In this document: in pieces, positions 1 to 8,071 of the stretch | Position numbering within the stretch: position 1 is the first letter of the stretch | Layout of the letters: every line of letters begins with the position of its first letter | Assembly (NCBI GenBank): GCA_040384645.1 | Contig: JAZKIX010000026.1 | Span: 1-23,234, forward strand | Source of the DNA: JAZKIX01 sp040384645 | GTDB lineage: Bacteria > Pseudomonadota > Gammaproteobacteria > Burkholderiales > Burkholderiaceae_D | Length of the DNA stretch: 23,234 nt | Direction of reading: 5' to 3' | Made by a program: the position numbers and the translations under genes | The notes under the pieces: generated by a model | The model's database searches: none | Told to the model about the DNA's origin: nothing | The model's input: only the letters and a program-made list of their open reading frames with translations

Positions 1-2211
1 AGCAAGGAATTGCCGCCGAGCTCAAAAAAATTATCGTTGCGGCCGATCGGAGCATAGCCAAATAATTGCTCCCATTGCGCCAGCAGATGGCGTTCAAGTT
101 GTTCACTAGTCGTGCCGGCTGGCGGCAACTTGCGACTGGCCAGGTTCAAGGCCGGATGGTTGCGGATCGCATCCAGGCAGGCGGGATTGCGTAGGGCTGC
201 GACATTGGACGCCGGCAAGCCATTGACCGCAGCACGTGCGGCGGAATCACTCAATTTTCCGCTATGGGTCAACGGCAATTCATCGACCGCGATGATACGG
301 TCTGGCACATGTGCCGGCGACGCGCTGCGCGCCAGCTCGCGCCGGATCCGTGCCGCCAGCGCGGCGGTAAGCACCACGCCCGGCTGCAAGACCAGCAACA
401 ACACGATGCGCTGCTCGAATNNNNNNNNNNNNNNNNNNNNNNNNNNNNNNNNNNNCGTGCCCATTACCCGACCGTTCGAGCGGCGGCTCTGCCGGTTTTT
501 CCACAATGCGCTGCTCGACCACGATGCATTGGTGAATCTGCGCGATATTGCTCAGCACACGATAAATTTCGTCCGGGCCGACATTGATGCCGCGCACATT
601 GAGTACGCCGTCCGAACGGCCATGCAGCCGCGCCGTCCCTTCTTGCGAAAATTCGATCAGGTCGCCATGGGTCCAGACACCTGGATTGCTGGTGAAATAA
701 GCGGCGTGAAAACGCGAGCCGTCGGTATCGCCATAAAAGCCCAGCGGGCGCGAGGGAAAGGGCTTGCAGCACACGAGCTGACCAACGCCATTCGTGTGCG
801 CACCGCACTGCCACGCCTGTACATCGAGACCCAGGCTCTTGCATTGCGCTTCGCCGCTATACACCGGCAGATTAGGATGACCCAGCACGAAGCAGCCGAG
901 AATATCGGTACCGCCCGAGATCGACTGCAATGGCAAGGACTTGACCTGATCGCGCACCCAAGCATATTGGGCGTCGAACAGCACGGCACCGGTCGACAGC
1001 ATGACGCGCAGTGCCCCCAGGTCGAACTGCCGACCCGGTGCCAGCCCTGCGTCCTCGCACATCTTCAGATAAGCCGGGCTGGTGCCGAATACGTTGACGC
1101 CCTCCTCGGCCACCAGCCGCCATAATTTATCGACCGTCAGGATCGGGCCATCATAGTTGACGATCTCAACCCCGGATGCCAGCGCCGACAACTGCCAGTT
1201 CCACATCATCCAGGCGCAACTGGTGTGAAAGAACAGTCGCTCGCCCGGTCGCAGGTCGCAGTGCAAGCGATGCTCTTTCAAATGTTCCAGCAAACTGCCG
1301 CCGGCGCCATGCACAATGCACTTGGGCTTGCCGGTGGTGCCGGACGAAAACATGATAAACAGCGGATGGTTAAAGGGAAAATGCCGCCACTCAAAACTGC
1401 TAGCGTCAGCATCGTCAATCAGTTCTGCCAACGTGTAAATCGGTTGCGAAGCAATAAATGACGTGCTTGCACCATCCAGGCACACCACGCCCTGCAGCGA
1501 TGGCAAGGCAGCGGCCAGAGCGGCAATCTTACTGGCCAAAGAGGGGCCGGTGTCGAATGTGCGTTCTGCCGTATGGGCCAACAGCAGCCGCGGTGCAAGC
1601 GGCTCGAAGCGGTCGGTGATCGCCTCGATGCCCATCTCCGGCGCCGCGCTAGACAAGGTGGCGCCGAGCGCAGTCACCGCCAGCGCGGCTACTACCGATT
1701 CCGCGTCATTGCGCATTACGCCCACCACCCGATCCCCGGCTGCCAAACCCAGCTGCGACAAAGCAGTTGCCAGCCGCGCCACGCGCTCGCGCAATTCGCC
1801 ACGGCTCAGTCGAATCCGCCTACCGTCGGCGTGACATGCGGTCAGGGCCGGCGCCTCGGCCGCAGTTACTGACAGACTAAGCAAGGCGTCTGCATAGTTC
1901 AATGTGACTTGCGGAAAAAATTGCGCATGTTCGCAATCGTCACCGATACATGCCGGTTCGATATTGCCAAACCACTCGGACCCGCACGACCATTGCATGA
2001 AACATTGCCAAAATTCTCGATATTCACGCACAGAAAAATCATGCAATGCTGCATAGTTGATGAACACCTGGCCAGTGCTAGCCTCCAGCACCTTGGTAAA
2101 TGCGCTCATCTGCGATGCGGCGTTTGGCTGCGACGTGTTTTCGTAAATCGGCGTGCGCCCCACCTTGGCATCGGGCCAAAGCGACGTGCCAACCTGCTGC
2201 TGACGATCCAT
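1..2211 (-). CDS. Acetoacetyl-CoA-synthetase-like ligase fused to a carrier domain (partial, contains assembly gap)
   Basis: Adenylate-forming ligase of the acetoacetate-CoA ligase type: ATP-dependent activation of a (beta-keto) acid. The start at 2211 has an AGGGGG Shine-Dalgarno 6 nt upstream. Seen in order: an N-terminal block with the family-like FFPQVTLNYADALL, the P-loop MFSSGTTGKPKCIVHGAG, and HGRSDGVLNVRGINVGPDEIYRVL. After the N run the gene continues in another frame (419 down to 1): RIVLLLVLQPG, then ELPLTHSGKLSD with the catalytic-type Lys, then about 60 residues ending in DNFFELGGNSLL at the window edge. That last motif is the phosphopantetheine-Ser signature of acyl/peptidyl carrier domains, not a normal part of acetoacetyl-CoA synthetase. 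The 35-N gap breaks the frame; a true gap length of 1 mod 3 would restore it. The protein continues past the left edge. It could load an acyl group onto its own carrier domain rather than onto CoA. The family call is firm, the substrate is not. Confidence 0.85.
406..518. repeat. 13-bp direct repeat bracketing the gap
   Basis: ATGCGCTGCTCGA occurs at 406-418 and at 506-518, one copy on each side of the N run, in equivalent frames. It makes the protein read EQRIV twice (VEQRIVEKP and FEQRIVLLL). Either a short internal duplication in the gene or the cause of the failed assembly. Confidence 0.8.
421..455. other. Assembly gap (35 Ns)
   Basis: A run of N inside the ligase gene. The reading frames on its two sides are incompatible with exactly 35 bases. 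The ligase frame is restored if the true length is 1 mod 3 (for example 34 or 37), so the length is an estimate, or there is a frameshift. Confidence 0.98.
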
Positions 2212-2335
2212 TGGAACCCCCTATCTGAACTGGCGAACAATAGCGGTCAAACACGGTTCAAACGCTACCTGTTTTAAACCTTGATATTTTTATCGAGAAT
2301 TACCGGTATTTGCCTTGCCGCCGCACGTGTCATCC

Positions 2336-2355
2336 AATTTCCACTATCGGAAATT
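2336..2355. repeat. Inverted repeat upstream of the ligase gene
   Basis: Arms AATTTCC and GGAAATT are perfect complements around a 6-nt centre, 125 bp upstream of the ligase start. The size and position would suit a dimeric regulator binding site. No regulator is identified. Confidence 0.35.
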
Positions 2356-2629
2356 TGACAGGCAGCAGGAAAGTGAATGCGCCATGCCATGCACTCGCCC
2401 ATCGTGAAAAAAACACACATATGCAGCCCCAATTATTTTTTTAGTGCGGAGACGTTTAGATGCGAAATCGGCTCGCCTGTCTCACGGATGACGCCAGGTA
2501 GCCAACTCTATGTGCTAACAATGATCCTTTAGCCGGCGATGGATTTGACCATGTTCAAATAACGAAGTGCTTTCGATAACTCTTATGCGAAATGCCATTT
2601 TCGAATGGACTTAATTCCCTAAAAACAAT

Positions 2630-2723
2630 GGGGTATAGGCATAAATACATGCTTTCCCGCAGGTTTTTATTGGCTCTTTAAAAATACACATGCCAGTATA
2701 TTTTCAGAATATTCTAGGTAATT
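2630..2723 (+). repeat. ~94-bp diverged direct repeat, copy 1
   Basis: Starts GGGGTATA, contains TTTTATTGG and TTAAAAATACA, and ends near TAATT. It aligns without gaps to 2962-3036 over 2630-2704 and with a 2-nt offset after that. Its core at 2681-2704 is an imperfect palindrome (AAAATACA ... AGTATATTTT). Confidence 0.7.
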
Positions 2724-2961
2724 GGGGTGCGTGGGACTGCCGTACAGTGGCTTTGATTTCTTCAATCGATGCGGGGATATAAGAAGACGGCTTCTGGTTG
2801 GCTCCAGCATCAGGGACACAAAAGCGACTGCTTCAATACGGACAGCTGCAACAGCCGAGTGCAGCGCTGCTGGCAATGGTGGCTTTGGCACGATACAGCT
2901 ACACATTCGCCACGATACTTAGCAGATCGTTCCAAAAAATTCGCAACAGAAGAAAAAGCAG

Positions 2962-3053
2962 GGGGTATATGCAAAAATGCCTACTAACGCGCACGTATTT
3001 ATTGGTTACTTAAAAATACATGCCCCAGTATATTTTATGATTTTTAGCTAATT
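2962..3053 (+). repeat. ~94-bp diverged direct repeat, copy 2
   Basis: Second copy, 332 bp downstream of the first. The palindromic core lies at 3013-3036. The arms AAAATACA and AGTATATTTT are conserved while the 6-nt centre differs, which suggests the dyad itself is selected. Confidence 0.7.
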
Positions 3054-3139
3054 TGAACCGCTAGAGAGCGCGAAATAAGTGCCTGTGCACGCCAGCACTG
3101 CCAAATCAACACAAATCAATACGTCAGACCGATAGAAAA

Positions 3140-3796
3140 TTAATCTGCGTATTTCACTGAACAACCATACGGCCGGGTGCTGGGATGGGCGACTGGCTTG
3201 CCCGATGCCAGCGCAAGCAAGGTGCTGTTGACATAATTTTCCGCCTTGGCGATATCGTTTTTATTGGCCGAGGGGATGCTGTCGATACCGCCCTTATAAA
3301 CCAGTTGTCCGGCCCGGTTGATGACGTACAAGTGCGGCGTGGTTTGAGCACCGTACAGTTTGCCGATCTTGCCATCAGCGTCAAGGATGGTGGCGCTAGG
3401 CACCGCGTCGCGATACTGGTTGATCTTGATAGCACTGGCGCCATCGACATGGCCTTGCTTGCCGGGCGCCGACGAAATTACTTGCAGCCAAACGATACCT
3501 TTGGCAGTGGCTTCTTTTTGCAGCTTGGGAATATTGCCACTGTCATAGTGTTTGACCACGAAGGGACATTCGTGATTGGTCCATTCCAGGATGACGGTTT
3601 TCCCTTTGTAGGCATCTAACTTGATGTTGCTGCCGTCGGCGCCAAGGCCGGAAAAAACTGGCGCCGGCTGGTTAATTTCAGTCGTTGCCGATGCCGTTAG
3701 CGGAGCAAAAACGGTACAAAATGCCAAGCTGAGCATCGGCAGGATACGGCGGTCAAACATGCTTGAAAATGCGTGGGGAAATTGTGTGGCCAACAT
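3140..3796 (-). CDS. Exported redoxin/thioredoxin-family protein
   Basis: A 218-residue AhpC/TSA-redoxin type thioredoxin-fold protein with an N-terminal signal peptide (hydrophobic core around 20-35, cut near TASA). The active-site region is EWTNHECPFVVKHY, with a single Cys (about C77) in place of a CXXC pair. The C-terminus carries YGCSVKY with a second Cys (about C212). This layout fits the periplasmic redoxin subfamily usually annotated only as thioredoxin family protein. The start at 3796 is preceded by AAGGAG at 6 nt. The gene begins 9 nt after the DsbD stop, so it is the last gene of that operon and a natural thiol partner for DsbD. The exact substrate is unknown. Confidence 0.85.
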   Translation of the reverse strand: MLATQFPHAFSSMFDRRILPMLSLAFCTVFAPLTASATTEINQPAPVFSGLGADGSNIKLDAYKGKTVILEWTNHECPFVVKHYDSGNIPKLQKEATAKGIVWLQVISSAPGKQGHVDGASAIKINQYRDAVPSATILDADGKIGKLYGAQTTPHLYVINRAGQLVYKGGIDSIPSANKNDIAKAENYVNSTLLALASGKPVAHPSTRPYGCSVKYAD

Positions 3797-3805
3797 GGAT
3801 GCTCC

Positions 3806-6037
3806 TTAAAATGGTGATGCTGCGGCGACGGGTGGGAGTTTCAACGCGTTTAAAACTATTTGCGGCGTCAATATTTGTGGCAATACCGTGGGTTTGACAT
3901 CGACGCCCTTCGGGTAAAACACATACAGCGGCACGCCGCTACGGCCAAATTCGGCCAATTGCTTGCTAATCTGCGGATCTTGATTGGTCCAATCGCCCTT
4001 CAGGTAAGTGATGCCGGCTTGCTGAAAAGCCTCAGTCACCTCAGATTGGCTCAGGGCGACCTGCTCATTGACCAGGCAGGTGATGCACCAAGCCGCAGTA
4101 AAGTTGACAAACACCGGTTCACCTTTGGCACGCAAGGCTTGCAAGCGTTCAGCCGAATAAGGCGCCCAATTTTTGGCTTGCGCTTCTACCGGTTTGCCGC
4201 TGCTCATTGGATTCGCTGCAATCCCGAGATAGGCACTGACCAGCGCCACCATGAGCGCGACGACCGCAACTACGGCACTGGTGCGCCGCGCCACAGCGCT
4301 GCCGGAACGGCTGGTTTCGTACAACCAAGCGGCAAAAGCGATCACTACCATCCCGCCCAACGCGATGGCTATCGCATTGACGCCGGCCTGTTGCGCCAGC
4401 ACCCAGACCAGCCAGACCGCTGCTGCATACATCGGGAAAGCCAGCAACTGCTTGAGCCGTTCCATCCAGCGCCCGGGTCGCGGCAAGCCACGCTGTAACA
4501 ACGGCCAAGTGCTCAATAATAAATAAGGCAGCGCCAGGCCCAGACCCAGGCTAAGGAAAACCGCCAGCAAGGCCAATGGCGGCTGGGTCAAGGCATAAGC
4601 AAGCGCGCCACCCATGAAGGGCGCGGTGCAGGGGGTGGCAACGATGGTGGCTAGCACGCCGGTAAAAAAGCTGCCGGAATAACCACCGCGCTCCGCCAGC
4701 GACGAGCCTATCCCCGCTACCGACGTGCCAAAAGTAAACACGCCTGATAAATTCAGTCCGACCGCAAACATCAGATATGCCACCGCCAGTACAAACAGCG
4801 GTGACTGAAATTGAAAGCCCCAGCCAACTTGCGCCCCAGCGGCCTTGAATACGATCAAAACCACGCCTAGCAAAGTGAAACTGGCGAGTACGCCAGCGGT
4901 GTAGACCACACCATGCAAACGCGCCTGTGCCGGCGTTTGATGGACATGATTAAGCAAAGACAACGCTTTGATCGAAAGGATGGGGAAGACGCAAGGCATA
5001 AGATTCAGGATCAGTCCCCCCAACAGGGCCAGCAGCAAGGCTGAGGCAAAAGTAATATTTGCTTCGGCGTTCGGAATACGAATACGATTAGGTGGTGGAA
5101 CTGGCGCCACAACCGGTACCGCTGCAGGTGCGGCGCTGCTTGCGGAACTAGTCTTGACGATAACCGGATTGATCGTGTAGCCGCGCGTGACCGGCAGCCC
5201 ACCCCTCTCTTCAGTCAATACCAGCACACCGCTCAAGGCAACGCCTGCTGCCGGTGCAGCCTCGCCCGGTGTCAATTTGAGCACTGCGTTATCGCCGTCA
5301 ATCTTCAATGGCTGTGCCGCGCCATGTGCCACCGCGCCCCATTGATCGGGATAAAACCAGATTTCTTTCAGTTTGGCAGTTTGTAGTTTGGCACCGTCGA
5401 TAAAGAGCGACAAGCCATCCTGGTCAACGATCGCACGGATCGGCCATGGGCTGGCAACCGGTAAGGCGGCGCGGGCTTTTTCGATCACAGGATTGCTGGA
5501 TTGGGTGGCCTGTGCTGCAGCAGGAGCGACGGCGACCACCGGCAAGCTTAGGGCAAGTTCAACTTCTTGCGGGATGCACACTTCCTGGCACACCAGCCAG
5601 TTCACTTTGGCTTTGATCGGGAAGCTGGAACCGACTTTGGCGTCTTTCTGCACCGTCACTGTCGACAATAAGGTCACTTCGTCAGCGTAGCCGTAATTGG
5701 TCACGGGACCCAGCGTAAACCGGCTGGGCAAGGGCCATTGGATTTCGCCTGCAATGGCGCCCGGCGCAAGCTCCCATGCAATCTTGGTAGCAAGCCCGGA
5801 GTCGCCCGGGTTGATCCAGTAAGTATGCCAATGCGGCACGATACGTTGCTGTACGCCTAGCACAATTTGTTGGCCTGGATGCACCGCATCGACTGAAGCA
5901 ATCAACTGCGCCCGCACCTGTTCAGTAGCGGCTTGATCCGATATGGCATGGGCATCGAGACCATGCCAGGCCAAGCATAAAATTGCCAGCGTCACGCCGG
6001 CCTTGTGACGCAGGGAAATTAAATTTTTAAAATACAT
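3806..6037 (-). CDS. DsbD/ScsB-type thiol:disulfide interchange protein
   Basis: A 743-residue transmembrane thiol reductase that moves electrons from cytoplasmic thioredoxin to periplasmic partners. Domains: signal peptide; N-terminal periplasmic domain with WLVCQEVCIP (C150, C154); membrane domain of about eight helices (about 330-605) with NLMPCVFP (C349) and ATPCTAPF (C470); C-terminal thioredoxin domain with AAWCITC (C651, C654). All three redox Cys pairs are present. The WLVC...CIP form of the first domain is closer to ScsB-like proteins than to classical E. coli DsbD. It lies 34 nt after cytochrome b561 and 9 nt before the redoxin. In this setting a likely job is keeping the periplasmic redoxin or apocytochrome CXXCH thiols reduced. 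The ribosome-binding site is weak (GAG). Confidence 0.93.
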   Translation of the reverse strand: MYFKNLISLRHKAGVTLAILCLAWHGLDAHAISDQAATEQVRAQLIASVDAVHPGQQIVLGVQQRIVPHWHTYWINPGDSGLATKIAWELAPGAIAGEIQWPLPSRFTLGPVTNYGYADEVTLLSTVTVQKDAKVGSSFPIKAKVNWLVCQEVCIPQEVELALSLPVVAVAPAAAQATQSSNPVIEKARAALPVASPWPIRAIVDQDGLSLFIDGAKLQTAKLKEIWFYPDQWGAVAHGAAQPLKIDGDNAVLKLTPGEAAPAAGVALSGVLVLTEERGGLPVTRGYTINPVIVKTSSASSAAPAAVPVVAPVPPPNRIRIPNAEANITFASALLLALLGGLILNLMPCVFPILSIKALSLLNHVHQTPAQARLHGVVYTAGVLASFTLLGVVLIVFKAAGAQVGWGFQFQSPLFVLAVAYLMFAVGLNLSGVFTFGTSVAGIGSSLAERGGYSGSFFTGVLATIVATPCTAPFMGGALAYALTQPPLALLAVFLSLGLGLALPYLLLSTWPLLQRGLPRPGRWMERLKQLLAFPMYAAAVWLVWVLAQQAGVNAIAIALGGMVVIAFAAWLYETSRSGSAVARRTSAVVAVVALMVALVSAYLGIAANPMSSGKPVEAQAKNWAPYSAERLQALRAKGEPVFVNFTAAWCITCLVNEQVALSQSEVTEAFQQAGITYLKGDWTNQDPQISKQLAEFGRSGVPLYVFYPKGVDVKPTVLPQILTPQIVLNALKLPPVAAASPF

Positions 6038-6071
6038 ATGCAGCTCAGGCCATCCTACTGTTCATTAAGTT

Positions 6072-6836
6072 TCACCATGTCGATGACTGACTTGCCGGTT
6101 GCGCTGCTTGCGCTGGTGGCGTTTGCCACCAATTGGCACCGCTGACAATATACACAGCCGCCAGCGCAAGCAGCACGGCAACGACAAATCCGACCAGATT
6201 AACCTTACTGGCCGATTTACCTGATGGTACTTCTTTCCAGCCGGTCAGCATCGGCTTGATCAGATTGTCTTTCTTGAAGCTGACATAAAACAGGATAGCC
6301 ACGATATGCAGCGCCGTCAGCGCCAACAAAAAATACGATAGCAGCATATGCACGCCAGTCAATCGATTCGACCAAGCCTGATCGACCAAGTTAAACAGCG
6401 GTCCGAAAAAGTCGATATCGTCATTCGAAAAAAGTCCGGTACCAGCCTGCACCGCCAACAAACCGAGCAGCGCAAATACCGATAAGGCGCCTAGCGGATT
6501 ATGACCAACGCCCCGCCAATGCCCCTTGAGGTAAGACTTGACCGTCGACGGCGATGGCACAAAACTGAGAAAGCGGGCGTGAGTCGAGCCGATCACGCCC
6601 CATATCAGCCGGAACACGAGCAATCCGATAATGGTCATACCCGCCTTGGCATGCAGCGCCATCTGGCTGGCACCGATCTCGCCGGTGACAATGGCAGTCG
6701 ATACCGCAACTGCCAGCGACCAATGAAAAATGCGGAGCGGCAAATCCCATAAACGGATCCGGGTAAGCGCGGCTGACCCGTGCGCTGCCGGCGATGATGG
6801 ATCGCTGGCAGCATTGATAGCCAAGTCAGTTTGCAT
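6072..6836 (-). CDS. Cytochrome b561-family membrane cytochrome
   Basis: A 254-residue integral membrane dihaem b-type cytochrome, expected to exchange electrons between quinol and a periplasmic partner. Seen: four hydrophobic helices after WDLPLRIFHW, with candidate haem-ligand histidines at about H38, H62 (ALHAKAG), H163 (GVHMLL) and H177 (ALHIVA), the usual b561 pattern. I chose the ATG at 6836 because AAAGGAA lies 8 nt upstream. An in-frame ATG at 6917 would overlap the preceding gene and adds a non-membrane tail. It is second in the operon, between the rhodanese-like protein and DsbD. It is a good candidate for the membrane electron port of the locus, delivering to or taking from the c-type cytochromes encoded divergently. 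Confidence 0.9.
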   Translation of the reverse strand: MQTDLAINAASDPSSPAAHGSAALTRIRLWDLPLRIFHWSLAVAVSTAIVTGEIGASQMALHAKAGMTIIGLLVFRLIWGVIGSTHARFLSFVPSPSTVKSYLKGHWRGVGHNPLGALSVFALLGLLAVQAGTGLFSNDDIDFFGPLFNLVDQAWSNRLTGVHMLLSYFLLALTALHIVAILFYVSFKKDNLIKPMLTGWKEVPSGKSASKVNLVGFVVAVLLALAAVYIVSGANWWQTPPAQAAQPASQSSTW

Positions 6837-6900
6837 GATGTATTTCCTTTGACAAAAAACCAACCACGAATGTGAAATTACGTTGAAATTGCGTTGAAAT

Positions 6901-7383
6901 TTATTTTTTTGGATCAAGTAACGCCGCTGTTTTCGGCAACGGTGCCGCTATGCGCACAATCGCCTTGCCGCCCTGCGCTTCGTAATCTTCCGATCCCGCG
7001 GCACCGGCAACCTTAAAGCCTTTACTAGTGAGCAAGTCCCCAGTAGCGCCAGCACGATGGGCGTGATTGGACACCGTGATGATGGTGCGGTCTTTGGGAA
7101 TATAGGCCAAGTGTTTTTCCAACTCTTTGGATTGAATATTCAGGTAGACCGGAAAGCTGCCCTTCACAATCAATTCATCCGGGCGCCTGACATCGATCAC
7201 GAGCAATTGCTCCGGCTTGGCCAACAGGGCGTCTATTTCGGTGCTATTCAAGCGGGCAGTTTTGTAATTCCACGCATCTGCTGCGGGGCTCGCTGTAAGG
7301 ACTGTAGAGGTGGCTGTTTGAGCCAAGGTGAGCGACGTAGCGAGACTGAATATGACGACCAACAGATTTTTCATTATTTTCAT
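6901..7383 (-). CDS. Exported rhodanese-like protein lacking the catalytic cysteine
   Basis: A 160-residue protein with a signal peptide (MKIMKNLLVVIFSLATSLTLAQ) followed by one rhodanese homology domain. Seen: the LLVIDVRRPDEL motif typical of the fold, then TVSNHAHRAG where the active loop should be. Rhodaneses carry Cys five residues before the loop Arg; here that position is Ser105 (Arg110). The mature protein contains no cysteine at all, so sulfur transfer by a persulfide is unlikely. It may be a binding or regulatory domain, perhaps for an oxyanion. It is the first gene of the minus operon, about 128 nt downstream of the predicted start of the sigma-54 promoter. The ribosome-binding site is poor (GAAAG). 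Confidence 0.85.
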   Translation of the reverse strand: MKIMKNLLVVIFSLATSLTLAQTATSTVLTASPAADAWNYKTARLNSTEIDALLAKPEQLLVIDVRRPDELIVKGSFPVYLNIQSKELEKHLAYIPKDRTIITVSNHAHRAGATGDLLTSKGFKVAGAAGSEDYEAQGGKAIVRIAAPLPKTAALLDPKK

Positions 7384-7522
7384 TTTTTGCTTTCGAAGTA
7401 AGGAAATGGATTAAAAATTACAGGGCAATATTTCTTAAACCTTGGCTCAAAATGGCTTTACGACATTGTCATAAACCACCTCGCGCTGCGACTCGGAACC
7501 CACCCTGCATGAATCCGCTTTG

Positions 7523-7539
7523 AGCAACCATCGTGCCAA
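7523..7539 (-). promoter_or_regulatory. Sigma-54 (RpoN) promoter for the rhodanese-b561-DsbD-redoxin operon
   Basis: Read on the minus strand the site is TTGGCACG-ATGG-TTGCT, an exact match to the -24/-12 consensus TTGGCACG-N4-TTGCT, with GG and GC separated by 10 nt. Transcription would start near 7512, giving a 5' leader of about 128 nt. Confidence 0.75.
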
Positions 7540-7659
7540 TATGATCAGGCGCTAGGTTCACGCCACTCAAGCCATCCCGTTTTACTAGGCAACGCAAAGT
7601 AAATACACGCCGCAAACCAATTTTTTCCTTATCCAAAAATCTGGCTCGATTTTGCACAG

Positions 7660-7681
7660 ACTTGCTGATTTGGCAGCAAGT
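7660..7681. repeat. Inverted repeat, candidate enhancer site
   Basis: ACTTGCTG and CAGCAAGT are perfect 8-bp arms around ATTTGG. The site sits about 120 bp upstream of the minus-strand sigma-54 promoter, a usual distance for an enhancer-binding protein. No binding protein is encoded in the window. Confidence 0.4.
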
Positions 7682-7724
7682 TACTCACTGCCCTGCTGCT
7701 TGCCCAACAGCCCTTCGAAAAAGG

Positions 7725-7741
7725 CATGCCCACTAGGCATG
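7725..7741. repeat. Inverted repeat midway between the two sigma-54 promoters
   Basis: CATGCC-CACTA-GGCATG has perfect 6-bp arms. It lies about 185 bp from each promoter and could serve as a shared upstream activator site, or could be chance. Confidence 0.35.
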
Positions 7742-7923
7742 TGCAGCGCCTCTGCTGGCAAATAAACAGCGGCGTCAATCGACTGTTTACCTCTCAACAG
7801 CGCTTGTTGAAAACCAGCTTATCCAATACCGCATCCAATCCGTCCGCCATAACAGAATTTTTAAATTATTCATATTATTCAATCACTTACAAAATAAATA
7901 AATGAAATTAAATTAGTTTTTGG

Positions 7924-7940
7924 CTGGCGCGGTAGTTGCT
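7924..7940 (+). promoter_or_regulatory. Sigma-54 (RpoN) promoter for the DUF1549/DUF1501 operon
   Basis: CTGGCGCG-GTAG-TTGCT matches the -24/-12 consensus except for G in place of A in the -24 box and C in place of the variable leading T. GG and GC are 10 nt apart. Transcription would start near 7951, about 118 nt before the DUF1549 gene. Confidence 0.65.
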
Positions 7941-8019
7941 AATAGGGGATCAGTCGGATGTGTTCAAGGATGCTAACAAGCGATGGATTCGCAATCGAAT
8001 GTCGGTAAAACGCTTTTTC

Positions 8020-8071
8020 TCAGGAGCAAACCAGTGAAAAAAATATTCTACGTTTCAGGAGCAAATCAATG
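8020..8071 (+). repeat. Duplicated ribosome-binding site and start region
   Basis: TCAGGAGCAAA followed by a start codon occurs twice, at 8020-8036 (ending CCAGTG) and 8055-8071 (ending TCAATG), 35 bp apart. The second copy is the start of the DUF1549 gene; the first would start a 12-codon frame. Confidence 0.75.

Larger units (their letters stand above)
2212..3139. other. Long non-coding region between ligase and redoxin
   Basis: About 930 bp with no convincing gene. It holds the ligase upstream region, a small inverted repeat AATTTCC-ACTATC-GGAAATT at 2336-2355 (7-bp perfect arms, possible operator for the ligase), and two copies of a ~94-bp repeat (listed separately). Short open frames between 2720 and 3010 on both strands have no recognisable domain or ribosome-binding site. 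I saw no clear terminator for the operon ending at 3140. Confidence 0.6.
7384..8033. promoter_or_regulatory. Divergent control region
   Basis: About 650 bp between the two oppositely transcribed operons, with no convincing gene. It holds two outward-facing sigma-54 type promoters (7523-7539 minus, 7924-7940 plus), two inverted repeats between them and a very AT-rich stretch at about 7857-7920 just upstream of the plus promoter, suited to bending (IHF-like). Some minus-strand stretches (about 7680-7850) look faintly coding but are broken by stops and frame changes. Confidence 0.65.

Noticed and set aside
280..420. Translation of the ligase gene straight through the N run, giving an Arg/Ala-rich C-terminus
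   Set aside because: That frame is an artefact of the estimated gap length; the other frame gives clear ligase and carrier motifs to the window edge.
2885..2900. TTGGCACG-like sequence in the intergenic region (a possible sigma-54 promoter)
   Set aside because: The -24 box is perfect, but the following GC is 9 nt after GG rather than 10, the -12 box is poor (AGCTA), and no gene follows on the plus strand.
2667..3013. Several short open frames on both strands between the repeats
   Set aside because: No ribosome-binding site, domain or signal peptide; they overlap one another and the repeat copies.
6837..6917. Longer cytochrome b561 start at 6917
   Set aside because: It overlaps the rhodanese-like gene and lacks a ribosome-binding site, whereas the ATG at 6836 has AAAGGAA at proper spacing.
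7469..7850. Faintly coding-like minus-strand stretches in the divergent region
   Set aside because: Interrupted by stops and frame changes, with no recognisable family; the region is better explained by promoters and operator-like repeats.
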